Source: Oribacterium sp. WCC10 (GTDB lineage Bacteria; Bacillota; Clostridia; Lachnospirales; Lachnospiraceae). From it: 64,000 nucleotides of DNA. The stretch's first letter is position 1. Every line of letters begins with the position of its first letter. The position numbers were made by a program, and so were the translations under genes. The stretch is from contig NZ_FOPH01000010.1 in NCBI RefSeq assembly GCF_900113415.1, forward strand, positions 1 to 64,000, given 5' to 3'. Positions 36,343-45,238 of this stretch are shown here, piece after piece. Below the pieces are notes generated by a model that ran no database searches, was not told the DNA's origin, and saw nothing but the letters and a program-made list of their open reading frames with translations.

Positions 36343-38186
36343 TAGAGAAAATGAAAATGATTCACGTCGTTACTACTGTTTCTCATAAAGATGAAATGCT
36401 GGAGGGCTTACGTAGTTTAGGTCTTCTGCATCTGGCAGAGCGGAAGAGTGCAAATCACTTCGCAACCGAAAAGTTCAATGACCTTGCGAAGACATTTTCA
36501 CGACTTCAGGACTATATGCCGGACAAAAAATCAAAGGAAACCACAACACCTCCTCCGGTTCTTTCTGATGAAGCATTTAAAAAAATGTATAAGAGTGCGA
36601 AGGAAGCACTCAAGAAAAAGGACAGTCTTTCTCAGGAATTATCCGCTGCCACGGCTGAGATCGAGAGACTCGAGCCATGGGGCAGTTTTTCCCCTTCTGA
36701 TGTGAGAGAGCTTAAAAAGCAGGGTATAGACCTTCACTTTTATCGTGTTGGTCAGACCGAATGCGAAGAGATAATGCAGAACGAAAGCATTAAATCCATC
36801 AGGCTCGCATCAGTAGAAAAGACCGATACACTGGCCGTTATCGGAACCCTTCCTCCGGACATTCCGGCAACAGAGTTCCAGCTTCCCGAAAAGGGCATAG
36901 ACGAACTTAGACGTGACGTTGAAGCCTGCAAAGCGGAAGAGGCCAAGTGCACCGAAATCCTGAAGAACACAGCCGTATATGAAAACAGCTTTCAGGCTCA
37001 GATTCTGAAGGCCCAAAATGAAGAAAACTACTCTTCAGCAAGCGAAACGGCTGAAAACGATGAACAGCTTGTCTGGATATCCGGTTATATACCGGAAGTG
37101 GATCTCCTCACTTTCAAGGAAAGTGCAAAAAAGAACTGCTGGGCTTATGCGGTATCCGATGTTTCGCCGGAAGACGAAACTATACCCACAAAGCTTCGCT
37201 ACAACAGTTTCACAAAGCTTATTTCACCGCTCTACGATATGCTTGGAATTCTTCCGGGCTACAGAGAGGCTGATATATCCCTTTGGTTCCTGATATTCTT
37301 TGCATTATTCTTTGCAATGATCATCGGTGACGGAGGATACGGTATGATCTTCCTTATCGGTGCAGTGATCCTGATCGCAAAGACCAAGCAGCTTAGTACT
37401 CCGGTTTTCCTGCTGTTGATTCTGTCTATTTCAACCGTTGTCTGGGGAGCTGTAACCGGCACCTGGTTCGGTATGGAATCAGCGATGAAAGTTCCTTTCC
37501 TGAAGTCAATGGTACTTCCGGGATTTGCGAACTATCCGCAGTATTTCAATGTTGAAGCTACTACACAGCAGAACAACATCATGAAATTCTCATTCACCCT
37601 TGGTGCGATGCAGATGGAGATCGGAAGCTTACTGGCAGTAAAGAAGAAGCTGGGCGAAAAAGATCTCAGCTACGTGGCTGATATAGGATGGATGCTTACC
37701 ATCGTTGGTATGTACCTCTTATCACTGTATCTCGTTATCGGCGAGAGTGTTGCTATCGGCCCTGTTTTCGTTGCAATTGCCATTGGCTTTGTACTTGTAG
37801 TTCTGTTCAGCGGTATGGCTCCCGGAATAAGTTTCTCTGATGGAGTAAAGGCCGGTCTTGGCGGAGCTTTCACAAGCTTCCTCAATACCATAAGCTGTTT
37901 CGGTAACGTAATGAGTTACATCAGACTCTTCGCAGTCGGAATGGCAGGTCTTGCAATATCACAGAGCTTCAATAACATGGCAGCCGGTATGTCCAGCGGA
38001 CCTCTCATTATTGCCGGAGCCCTCGTTGTGATAATCGGACACGTAATCAACATCGTTATGTGTATCCTTTCAGTAGTTGTACATGGTGTACGTCTTAACG
38101 TACTTGAGTTCTCCGGACAGGTAGGTCTCGAGTGGACGGGTATCGCGTACGATCCATTTAAAATGAACGACAAAATAAAAAATTAA
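36339..38186 (+). CDS. V-type ATP synthase subunit I (a-type stator)
   Basis: 615-residue membrane stator subunit. The N-terminal half (to about 310) is a soluble, coiled-coil cytoplasmic arm; the second half has about seven membrane segments. The essential Arg is probably in the SYIRLFAVGMAGLAI segment near residue 530, which forms the ion half-channel with subunit K. The start has a GTGGAGG site and overlaps subunit D. Confidence 0.93.
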   Translation: MIEKMKMIHVVTTVSHKDEMLEGLRSLGLLHLAERKSANHFATEKFNDLAKTFSRLQDYMPDKKSKETTTPPPVLSDEAFKKMYKSAKEALKKKDSLSQELSAATAEIERLEPWGSFSPSDVRELKKQGIDLHFYRVGQTECEEIMQNESIKSIRLASVEKTDTLAVIGTLPPDIPATEFQLPEKGIDELRRDVEACKAEEAKCTEILKNTAVYENSFQAQILKAQNEENYSSASETAENDEQLVWISGYIPEVDLLTFKESAKKNCWAYAVSDVSPEDETIPTKLRYNSFTKLISPLYDMLGILPGYREADISLWFLIFFALFFAMIIGDGGYGMIFLIGAVILIAKTKQLSTPVFLLLILSISTVVWGAVTGTWFGMESAMKVPFLKSMVLPGFANYPQYFNVEATTQQNNIMKFSFTLGAMQMEIGSLLAVKKKLGEKDLSYVADIGWMLTIVGMYLLSLYLVIGESVAIGPVFVAIAIGFVLVVLFSGMAPGISFSDGVKAGLGGAFTSFLNTISCFGNVMSYIRLFAVGMAGLAISQSFNNMAAGMSSGPLIIAGALVVIIGHVINIVMCILSVVVHGVRLNVLEFSGQVGLEWTGIAYDPFKMNDKIKN

Positions 38187-38218
38187 GTTCAAATTCACAT
38201 ATTTAAAGGAGAAAGACT

Positions 38219-38671
38219 ATGAATATCGCTTATATTGGTATGGCAGCAGCACTTGGTTTGTCTGCATTAGGTTCAGCATTTGGTGCCGGAATGGCCGGTC
38301 AGGCTGCTGTAGGAGCATGGAAGAAGTGCTACGCTGCAGGTAAGCAGGCTCCATTCATCATGACTGCATTTGCAGGTGCTCCTCTTACACAGACTATCTA
38401 CGGATTCCTTCTTATGAACTTCATCGCAAGTGCATGGAATGCAGGCACAATCGATCCTGCACTTTCACTCGGAATCGGAATCTTCGGCGGAATCGCAATC
38501 GGTTTCTCAGCATTCTTCCAGGGCAAGGCTGCAGCAGCTTCTGCTGACGCTCTTGGCGCTACCGGAAAGGGTACCGCTAACTACTTCGTTGTTATCGGTG
38601 TCATCGAGACCGTTGCTCTTTTCGCACTGGTATTCTGCATGCTGCTTCTTAACACAGCAACAATCGCATAA
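38219..38671 (+). CDS. V-type ATP synthase subunit K (rotor ring), Na+-type residues
   Basis: 150-residue proteolipid with four membrane helices in two hairpins, so a doubled c-subunit. The ion-binding Glu is in the second hairpin (Glu130 in VIGVIETVAL), as in Enterococcus hirae NtpK. Thr57 and Gln58 in PLTQTIYG and Gln101 in FFQGKAAA match the further Na+ ligands known there (Thr64, Gln65, Gln110). This supports Na+ rather than H+ translocation. The start has an AAAGGAG site. It is the last gene of the operon. Confidence 0.93.
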   Translation: MNIAYIGMAAALGLSALGSAFGAGMAGQAAVGAWKKCYAAGKQAPFIMTAFAGAPLTQTIYGFLLMNFIASAWNAGTIDPALSLGIGIFGGIAIGFSAFFQGKAAAASADALGATGKGTANYFVVIGVIETVALFALVFCMLLLNTATIA

Positions 38672-38728
38672 CACATTGTTCAAAAGTTCTTTCAACCGGG
38701 TATACTTCTTGCCCGGCATGAAACCTTC

Positions 38729-38757
38729 AATGCCTCCGCATATGCGGGGGCATTTTT
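38729..38757 (+). terminator. Terminator of the V-ATPase operon
   Basis: AATGCCTCCGC (38729-38739) pairs with GCGGGGGCATT with one T-G wobble over an ATAT loop, and a T-run follows. Confidence 0.92.
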
Positions 38758-38877
38758 AACTTCTGATTATTAAATTCACATAAATTTCACCTTTCGATAG
38801 TTTTAAAGGTCTTTTTTTCATATTTTCCCTTTGTTATAATGCCCTATTGTCAAAAAAGATATTAAAAGGGAGAATGT

Positions 38878-40725
38878 ATGAGAAATACTTACGGCGATGA
38901 GTCCTCAAGACGCCCAAGAAGAACAGCAAGATCCAGGGGTTCCGAAGAACGTCTGGAGGAGATCCGCAGTCGTTCGGAAAGACGACGTCAACCTCATGAA
39001 CTATATGATGACTCAATAGACATACCTTTACATAATCATCAAAGAGCCGCGGGAACCGGGCGGCAGGCAAATGTATCCGGCAGAAGAAATATTGATACCG
39101 GTTACATCAGAAATGATGTCTACGGAAGCAGAGCTGTAAGCAACAATCTGGCAAATCTCGAAAGAGAAGCAGCCGAAAACGAGCTTCGTTACGGTCTGGA
39201 CAGCGATACTTCATTTGCTCCGATAATAAAAGATTCAGGCAGCAGAAGGCCGGACAGATCGAAGGCTTCCCGTTTTCAAAAGGTTTCCTCAGCAGGAAGA
39301 ACACACCAAAAATCTCCAAAACGCTTCATTGCAACACTGCTCATTTGCGCACTGATACTTGTCGGCGGATTTTTTGCATGGAGTCAGATAAAGAATCTCA
39401 TGAAGCCAAAATACTGGACTGTTGCGGTATTTGGCGTTGACTCAAGAGACGGAAACCTGGGAGCAGGTGCACTCAGCGATGTCATCATGGTGGCAAGCAT
39501 TAACCGCAGAACAGGTGATGTAAATCTGACTTCCGTCTACAGAGACACATATCTGCAGATTGATGATGATGGAAACTACCACAAAATAAATGAAGCTTAT
39601 TTCAAGGGAGGATATGAGCAGGCTATCGCGGCTCTTGAACGTAACCTGCAGCTTGAGATCGACGACTACGTGACATTTAACTGGAAAGCGGTCGCAGAGG
39701 GCATAACCATGCTTGGCGGCGTAGACCTTGACATCAGTGATTCAGAGTTTAAGTACATCAACGCTTTCATCACCGAAACAGTCAACTCCACAGGACTTGG
39801 CTCCGTTCAGCTTGAACACAGCGGCATGAATCATCTTGACGGAGTTCAGGCTGTTGCCTACGGAAGACTCAGACTTATGGATACAGACTTTAACCGTACT
39901 GCAAGACAGCGTAAAGTTCTGCAGCTTGCTATCGAGAAGGCAAAGACAGCAGACAAGAAAACCCTGGCAGCAACTGCCATGACGGTAATGTCAGATGTGA
40001 AGACCAGCATAGGACTTGATGACATACTTGATATGGCGAAAAATGTCAGAAACTACAATATACAGAATGCCGTAGGATTCCCGTTCTCACGTGACACAAC
40101 CCATGTAGGCAAGATGGATGTTGTTGTACCTGCAACTCTTGCTTCAAATGTTGTTCAGCTCCATCCTTTCCTTTATGGTGATGACGCTGCAGGTTTTACA
40201 TTAAATGACACAGTAAGTAAGATTTCCGCTCATATTCAGGAGAAGACCGGTATAGGCGAGCTTAAAAATGCCGATATCCCGAAGATCGGCGGCGGAACCG
40301 GTGTGACAAGGGCAGCGGAAACCGAAGCCGCAAACGCCGCTGCAAAGGAGACCGCCAAATCTTCTGCGGAAACCAATGCTTCAAAAGAAACAACCGAAGC
40401 GGAAACCAGACTTAGCGAAAAAGAAGAGGATACAACCGCTGAAACCATAGAGGAAAACAAAACAACTGAGGAAGAAACAGAAGAAGAGACCAAGGAATCC
40501 ACTGAAGAAAAGGAAACCTCGGAAGAAACAGAAAAAACTCCGGAAAGCAACGCCTCAGAAGATTCAGGAAATACCGGAAACAATGTGGGTCCCTCACCTG
40601 AAGGTCCGGGAAATTCCGGCAATTCAGACAATTCCGGCTTCCCTGAAGGCCCTGTAACCGCAGGGCCCGGTGGATTACCTGCCGGAGATACCGAAGGCCC
40701 CAGCGGCGGACCCGGAGCAGCATAA
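38878..40725 (+). CDS. LytR-CpsA-Psr (LCP) family cell-wall polymer ligase
   Basis: 615 residues: an Arg-rich cytoplasmic N terminus of about 145 residues, one membrane anchor (about 148-168), an extracytoplasmic LCP domain (about 180-340) with the family motifs FGVDSRDG and SVYRDTYL and the conserved YGRLR, then a C-terminal segment and a long Glu/Thr-rich and Gly/Pro-rich low-complexity tail from about 475. LCP enzymes attach teichoic acids or other glycopolymers to peptidoglycan. The start ATG has an AGGGAGA site. The basic N terminus and acidic tail are both unusually long. Confidence 0.9.
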   Translation: MRNTYGDESSRRPRRTARSRGSEERLEEIRSRSERRRQPHELYDDSIDIPLHNHQRAAGTGRQANVSGRRNIDTGYIRNDVYGSRAVSNNLANLEREAAENELRYGLDSDTSFAPIIKDSGSRRPDRSKASRFQKVSSAGRTHQKSPKRFIATLLICALILVGGFFAWSQIKNLMKPKYWTVAVFGVDSRDGNLGAGALSDVIMVASINRRTGDVNLTSVYRDTYLQIDDDGNYHKINEAYFKGGYEQAIAALERNLQLEIDDYVTFNWKAVAEGITMLGGVDLDISDSEFKYINAFITETVNSTGLGSVQLEHSGMNHLDGVQAVAYGRLRLMDTDFNRTARQRKVLQLAIEKAKTADKKTLAATAMTVMSDVKTSIGLDDILDMAKNVRNYNIQNAVGFPFSRDTTHVGKMDVVVPATLASNVVQLHPFLYGDDAAGFTLNDTVSKISAHIQEKTGIGELKNADIPKIGGGTGVTRAAETEAANAAAKETAKSSAETNASKETTEAETRLSEKEEDTTAETIEENKTTEEETEEETKESTEEKETSEETEKTPESNASEDSGNTGNNVGPSPEGPGNSGNSDNSGFPEGPVTAGPGGLPAGDTEGPSGGPGAA

Positions 40726-40737
40726 CAAATCTTCCTA

Positions 40738-40766
40738 TTGACAAACATAGGTTTTTCTTGTACTAT
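40738..40766 (+). promoter_or_regulatory. Promoter of tRNA-Leu
   Basis: TTGACA (40738-40743), a 17-base spacer and TACTAT (40761-40766), 11 bases before the tRNA. Confidence 0.8.
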
Positions 40767-40777
40767 AATTTGGTGCT

Positions 40778-40863
40778 GCCGGTATGGCGGAATAGGCAGA
40801 CGCTCGGGACTTAAAATCCCGTGCCCAGTGATGGGCGTGCCGGTTCGACCCCGGCTACCGGCA
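40778..40863 (+). tRNA. tRNA-Leu (TAA)
   Basis: 86-nt class II tRNA with acceptor GCCGGTA/TACCGGC, loop CTTAAAA (anticodon TAA) and a long variable arm GTGCCCAGTGATGGGCGT. No CCA is encoded. It has its own promoter and terminator. Confidence 0.96.
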
Positions 40864-40864
40864 T

Positions 40865-40900
40865 AGACCAGTATCAAGTTTACTTGGTACTGGTCTTTTT
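40865..40900 (+). terminator. Terminator of tRNA-Leu
   Basis: AGACCAGTATCAAG (40865-40878) pairs with CTTGGTACTGGTCT (40883-40896) with one T-G wobble, and a T-run follows. Confidence 0.92.
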
Positions 40901-40963
40901 CGATTCAAGAATCTGTTTTCCAATGATTGTTGCACTATATACAAGCCAATCATTGGATGCAAG

Positions 40964-41046
40964 CACAACTGTCTTTGATATTTTATCGAGGGAGTCAAGC
41001 GGCTTTGAACGCTTCAAAGGAATCTGTTAGGATTCCTGCTCTATTT
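40964..41046 (+). repeat. Structured intergenic repeat R2, copy a
   Basis: A shorter, more diverged copy of a repeat seen at 43061 and 48394. The core GGCTTTGAACGCTTCAAAGG and the hairpin GGAATC-TGTTAG-GATTCC are kept, and it ends at CTGCTCTAT. It lies between tRNA-Leu and the ABC-F gene. Confidence 0.8.
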
Positions 41047-41099
41047 CAAACAACTATTCAGTTCGCAACGGACTGACATTCCCTGTTAACGGAGATTTT

Positions 41100-42656
41100 A
41101 TGAGTATTTTAAATGTTGAACACCTGACACATGGCTTTGGCGACCGCGCCATCTTTGATGACGTTTCCTTCCGTCTTCTGAAAGGAGAACATATCGGCCT
41201 CGTCGGCGCCAATGGCGAAGGCAAATCCACATTCATGAGCATTATCACAGGAAAACTGCAGCCTGACGAAGGAAAGATCGAGTGGTCAAAGCATGTGAAA
41301 GTTGGTTATCTTGACCAGCACGCGGTGCTTCAGGCAGGTATGACTATCGGAACAGTCCTTCAGAGTGCATTTGACGAGCTATACAAGATGGATGAGCGAT
41401 GCAATGAGCTTTACAACATGATGGCTACTGCCGATGAGACACAGATGAACGAATACATGGAGGAAGCCGGTACACTTCAGGAGCTTCTCACGGCCCATGA
41501 TTTCTATCTCATTGATTCGAAGGTCAATGAAGTAGCCCGTGCACTCGGACTTCTGGATCTGGGTCTCGACCGTGATGTCACAGAGTTATCCGGCGGGCAG
41601 CGAACCAAGGTTCTTCTCGCAAAGCTTCTCCTTGAGAAGCCTGAGATCCTGCTTTTGGATGAGCCTACCAATTACCTTGATGAAGAGCATATTGCCTGGC
41701 TCAGGAAGTACCTTCAGGACTACGAAAATGCCTTTATTCTGATATCACATGACATCCCGTTCCTGAACAGCGTCATAAACATTATCTATCACATGAACAA
41801 CAGGCAGCTTAACCGTTATGTGGGAGATTACAACCACTTTGAAGAGGTTTATGCCGCACAGAAAGCTCAGCAGGATGCAGCATACAAGCGTCAGCAGCAG
41901 GAGATTGCAGACCTTGAGGACTTTGTCGCGCGAAACAAGGCCCGTGTTGCCACAAGAAATATGGCCATGTCACGTCAGAAAAAGCTGGATAAGATGGAGC
42001 GAATCGATAAGGTCCAGGAAAAGCCGAAGCCGGAATTTCATTTCCTTTACTCCAAAACTCCGGGCAAATATCTCATTTCCACACACGATCTCGTCATCGG
42101 ATATGATGAGCCCCTTTCAAGCACTTTGAATCTTGAATTTGAGCGCGGAAGCCGCATCGTCATGACCGGAGCAAACGGTATAGGAAAGACAACTCTTCTC
42201 AAGAGCCTTCTTGGACTTATAGACCCGATTTCCGGTAAAGTAGAGCTTGGCGACAACCTTGACATCGGATATTTTGAACAGGAGACAGCCGGTGATAATG
42301 ACAACACCAGCCTTCAGGAAATCTGGGATGAGTTCCCGGGACTTAATCAGTCTGAGGTTCGCGCAGCCCTTGCCAAATGCGGACTTACAAGCCAGCATAT
42401 TGAAAGTAAGATCAGAGTTCTTTCGGGAGGAGAGCAGGCCAAGGTCCGTCTTTGCAAGCTTCTGAACCGTCCGTCAAACATTCTTGTTCTGGACGAGCCT
42501 ACAAACCATCTTGACCCTGATGCAAAGGATGAACTTAAGAAAGCGCTCCTTGAATACAAGGGCAGCATACTCATGGTTTGCCACGAGCCTGAATTTTACA
42601 GAGACATCGCTACAGATATCTGGGACTGCACAAAGTGGACCACAAAGCTGGTATGA
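41100..42656 (+). CDS. ABC-F family ATPase
   Basis: 518-residue cytoplasmic protein with two ABC ATPase domains and no membrane segment. Walker A motifs are GANGEGKST (36-44) and GANGIGKTT (about 357-365); signature motifs are LSGGQRTKV and LSGGEQAKV. The linker between the domains is helical and charged (about 245-320). ABC-F proteins act on the ribosome, in translation factor or antibiotic-protection roles; which one applies cannot be told here. The start has a CGGAGA site. A short hairpin GAAACGCT/AGTGTTTC at 42664-42685, similar to the end of repeat R1, follows the stop. Confidence 0.92.
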   Translation: MSILNVEHLTHGFGDRAIFDDVSFRLLKGEHIGLVGANGEGKSTFMSIITGKLQPDEGKIEWSKHVKVGYLDQHAVLQAGMTIGTVLQSAFDELYKMDERCNELYNMMATADETQMNEYMEEAGTLQELLTAHDFYLIDSKVNEVARALGLLDLGLDRDVTELSGGQRTKVLLAKLLLEKPEILLLDEPTNYLDEEHIAWLRKYLQDYENAFILISHDIPFLNSVINIIYHMNNRQLNRYVGDYNHFEEVYAAQKAQQDAAYKRQQQEIADLEDFVARNKARVATRNMAMSRQKKLDKMERIDKVQEKPKPEFHFLYSKTPGKYLISTHDLVIGYDEPLSSTLNLEFERGSRIVMTGANGIGKTTLLKSLLGLIDPISGKVELGDNLDIGYFEQETAGDNDNTSLQEIWDEFPGLNQSEVRAALAKCGLTSQHIESKIRVLSGGEQAKVRLCKLLNRPSNILVLDEPTNHLDPDAKDELKKALLEYKGSILMVCHEPEFYRDIATDIWDCTKWTTKLV

Positions 42657-42790
42657 TCAGAGAAACGCTCTAATCAGTGTTTCCTTAGATCCGGCATGGA
42701 GATGATCCCGAATAAGTAATTAACGCCCCCATACACTTAAAGTTTGACTTTGATTCACGGGTGTATTATATTCTTAGGGTACGAATTTTT

Positions 42791-42876
42791 GGAGATGTAC
42801 CCAAGAGGCCGAAGGGGGCGCACTCGAAATGCGCTAGGTCGGAAACGGCGCCAGGGTTCAAATCCCTGCATCTCCG
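42791..42876 (+). tRNA. tRNA-Ser (CGA)
   Basis: 86-nt class II tRNA with acceptor GGAGATG/CATCTCC, loop CTCGAAA (anticodon CGA) and a long variable arm. The discriminator is G73 as usual for Ser. No CCA is encoded. Confidence 0.95.
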
Positions 42877-42884
42877 TTTATTCA

Positions 42885-42928
42885 GCTCAAAACCGGGAAA
42901 CTGTTTTCCCTGGGTTTTGAGCTTTTTT
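42885..42928 (+). terminator. Terminator of tRNA-Ser
   Basis: GCTCAAAACC (42885-42894) pairs with GGTTTTGAGC (42913-42922), with an inner GGAAA/TTTCC helix, then six T. Confidence 0.92.
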
Positions 42929-43060
42929 ATTTTTTGATTCAAGGGTCAAAAGTACCAAATCATGTGCTTGCACGTTGATTTGAGACTTTATGACCCGCCC
43001 GAACACGAATAACGTAGTCGTTTTGCATAGCAAAAGGGCCCTCGTTTGAGTGTTCGGCAG

Positions 43061-43265
43061 CACAACTGCCTTCGACTTATAATTGAAGGAGCCACGCGGC
43101 TTTGAGCGCTTCAAAGGAATCTGTAAGGATTCCTGCTCTATACACACGAATATGTGCGTTGGCGCCTTTCTGCCGCCGCCGGATCCTCCGGAGCCTTTAT
43201 GCTCTATACACACGAATGTGTGCGTTGGCGCTAATCAGTGAGTGGCAAATACTTTTGACACTCAC
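43061..43265 (+). repeat. Structured intergenic repeat R2, copy b (extended)
   Basis: The core at 43061-43145 is nearly identical to 48396-48480. Here an inner segment is duplicated: the stretch TGCTCTATACACACGAAT..GTGCGTTGGCGC occurs at 43132-43163 and again at 43200-43231. The 3' end forms a perfect 7-bp hairpin GTGAGTG/CACTCAC (43238-43244, 43259-43265). Otherwise 42929-43455 holds only a promoter. Confidence 0.85.
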
Positions 43266-43311
43266 TTCATTTTTTTGCAAGATAAGTTTTCTAACTAATT
43301 ATTTCATCCTG

Positions 43312-43320
43312 TGATATAAT
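43312..43320 (+). promoter_or_regulatory. Extended -10 promoter upstream of apbE
   Basis: TG-A-TATAAT forms an extended -10 element; no good -35 is seen 17 bases upstream. It lies about 135 bases before the apbE start. Confidence 0.55.
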
Positions 43321-43455
43321 TGCTGAGTTTTCAGCAAGCTGCAGAAACGGACACAATTAAATAAGTACATGATGCTCTGACCATACGTCGTACAACAGCT
43401 CATTTACCGGATACTTTATTTATGCTTTACTAATAATTATTTCACGAGGTACCAA

Positions 43456-44571
43456 TTGAAAAACAGTATTCTTAATAAGATAACCCATGCCGTTGCCATT
43501 ATCTCAGTGGCATCCATCATGATAACAACCGGTTGCGCCAAGGCTCCGGTTCAGAAAAACCGTTATTCCAGCCAGTTTTTGGATGTTTTCGATACCATCT
43601 CCATGGAGATCGGATATGAAGCTGACGAAGATACATTCAAGAAAAGATATGAAGACTCACACACACTTCTTTTAAAGGAGCATCAGCTTTTCGACATCTA
43701 TAATGACTACGAGGGAATGAACAACTTAAAAACGGTCAATGATAATGCCGGAAAGCAGCCGGTCAAGGTAGATAAGGAGCTCATTGATCTGATCAAGTGG
43801 GGCAAGGAAGTTTATACCCTGACTGACGGAAAGTTAAACATTGCCTACGGCGCAGTACTGAAGCTCTGGCATGACAAACGTGAGATCGGCATGAATGACC
43901 CGTCAAAGGGCGAGCTTCCCGATGAAAATGCACTCAAAGAAGCAGCGAAGCATACAAACATCGATGATGTAATCATTGACGAAGAGGCCGGAACCATTTT
44001 CCTGAAGGACCCTGAGATGAGTCTGGATGTGGGAGGGATCGGCAAGGGTTATGCCACAGAGGATGCCGCAAAGCTCATCGAGTCCGCGGGTTCCGACAGC
44101 TTCATGTTGAATATGGGTGGAAATCTGCGTGCTATAGGTCTCAAGAACAATACCGAAAAGTGGGTATGTCCTGTCGAGAATCCAACCTTCCGTGACAATC
44201 AGACAGGAGATCAGTATTCAGTCATCACTTATCTTGATAATGTTTCCCTCGTTACCTCAGGTGACTATGAGCGTTACTATGTTGTAGACGGCAAGCGTTA
44301 TCATCATATCATCGACCCTGATACACTTTATCCTGCCACTTATCACAGAAGTGTAACCATCCTTACACATGATTCAGCTCTTGCAGATGCTCTTTCAACT
44401 GCGCTTTTCTGTATGAGCATAGAGGATGGAAAGAAACTCGTTAAGTCCATATCCGAAGGTACAAGCTCTCTTGGTAAGAGTGAGAGAGTAGGCCGGATCG
44501 AAGTTATGTGGATCGACGCAGACGGAACACAAACCTATACAGACGGATTTGCAGATTTCACAAAAGAGTGA
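43456..44571 (+). CDS. apbE: FAD:protein FMN transferase (ApbE), lipoprotein
   Basis: 371 residues with a lipoprotein signal ending near TTGC (Cys27), so it acts outside the membrane. ApbE transfers FMN from FAD to the Thr of S/T-G-A-T motifs. Family motifs are present: DVGGIGKGYATE, MGGNLRAIG, and HHIIDPDTLYPA near the C terminus. Likely clients in this window are RnfG, RnfD and the triple FMN-binding protein. The start is TTG with ACGAGGT six bases upstream, since no ATG in frame fits the signal peptide. It is a single-gene unit flanked by R2 repeats. Confidence 0.92.
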   Translation: MKNSILNKITHAVAIISVASIMITTGCAKAPVQKNRYSSQFLDVFDTISMEIGYEADEDTFKKRYEDSHTLLLKEHQLFDIYNDYEGMNNLKTVNDNAGKQPVKVDKELIDLIKWGKEVYTLTDGKLNIAYGAVLKLWHDKREIGMNDPSKGELPDENALKEAAKHTNIDDVIIDEEAGTIFLKDPEMSLDVGGIGKGYATEDAAKLIESAGSDSFMLNMGGNLRAIGLKNNTEKWVCPVENPTFRDNQTGDQYSVITYLDNVSLVTSGDYERYYVVDGKRYHHIIDPDTLYPATYHRSVTILTHDSALADALSTALFCMSIEDGKKLVKSISEGTSSLGKSERVGRIEVMWIDADGTQTYTDGFADFTKE

Positions 44572-44673
44572 TGTTTCAACCTGAGAGCAGAAACTTAGCC
44601 TAGCCAGGCGGGATCCATATAAGACCAAGACGCCGAAGCGGAAAAATCAAGAATCGTGGCCCTAAGTTGTTCC

Positions 44674-44809
44674 GGTCCCTCGCCAAAGAAAGAATCCTTT
44701 CAGATTCTTTCGAAGCACTCAAAGCCACGTGGCTCCCACAATTAAAAAACAAATCGTGGCAGTAATGTCAGAGTTTTCCTGATGAAATCTCTGACTGGCC
44801 GAGGGAACC
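44674..44809. repeat. Inverted R2 copy inside a larger inverted repeat
   Basis: The segment 44691-44737 is the reverse complement of the R2 core: AGAATCCTTTCAGATTCT, then CACTCAAAGCCACGTGGCTCC. It is enclosed by GGTCCCTCGCC (44674-44684) and GGCCGAGGGAACC (44797-44809), which pair with two single-base bulges. The stretch 44572-44967 holds no gene that I can support. Confidence 0.65.
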
Positions 44810-44967
44810 ATGAAAAAAGAAACCAAAAGCCACTAATGAACCCAATTCTGATTTTTTCTCGCCTCTGCTTTACGGTCTTATACGGATCCCCTATGGCTCT
44901 TCTGAAAATCCTGCCCCCGGATGGATTTTATAAATACCGGTGTTCAACAATTTTTTTCAAATATCTG

Positions 44968-44996
44968 TTGACAATAATTGCGCCTTCATGTAGTAT
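44968..44996 (+). promoter_or_regulatory. Promoter of the tRNA-Gln pair
   Basis: TTGACA (44968-44973), a 17-base spacer and TAGTAT (44991-44996), 29 bases before the first tRNA-Gln. A short hairpin TCGCTT-G-AAGCGA lies between. Confidence 0.8.
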
Positions 44997-45025
44997 ATAC
45001 AAGTCGCTTGAAGCGACACAAATTT

Positions 45026-45097
45026 AGCGCTGTCGCCAAGTGGTAAGGCAACGGATTCTGATTCCGTCATTCCCAGGTTCGAATCCTGGTAGCGCTG
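45026..45097 (+). tRNA. tRNA-Gln (CTG), first copy
   Basis: 72-nt cloverleaf with acceptor AGCGCTG/TAGCGCT (one G-T pair) and loop TTCTGAT, anticodon CTG. It is identical to the copy at 45131. Confidence 0.94.
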
Positions 45098-45130
45098 CTC
45101 TTGTAGATATACAAGTAAACAATTTCATAT

Positions 45131-45202
45131 AGCGCTGTCGCCAAGTGGTAAGGCAACGGATTCTGATTCCGTCATTCCCAGGTTCGAATCCTGGTAGCGC
45201 TG
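45131..45202 (+). tRNA. tRNA-Gln (CTG), second copy
   Basis: Identical 72-nt sequence to the copy at 45026, 33 bases downstream on the same transcript, followed by a terminator. It looks like a tandem gene duplication. Confidence 0.94.
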
Positions 45203-45209
45203 CTAGATT

Positions 45210-45238
45210 AACCGGAACAGATTTTGTTCCGGTTTTTT
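45210..45238 (+). terminator. Terminator of the tRNA-Gln pair
   Basis: AACCGGAACA (45210-45219) pairs with TGTTCCGGTT (45225-45234), followed by T residues. Confidence 0.93.

Noticed and set aside
44782-45027. 81-codon open frame between apbE and tRNA-Gln
   Set aside because: It runs through the tRNA-Gln promoter and into the start of tRNA-Gln and has no ribosome site.
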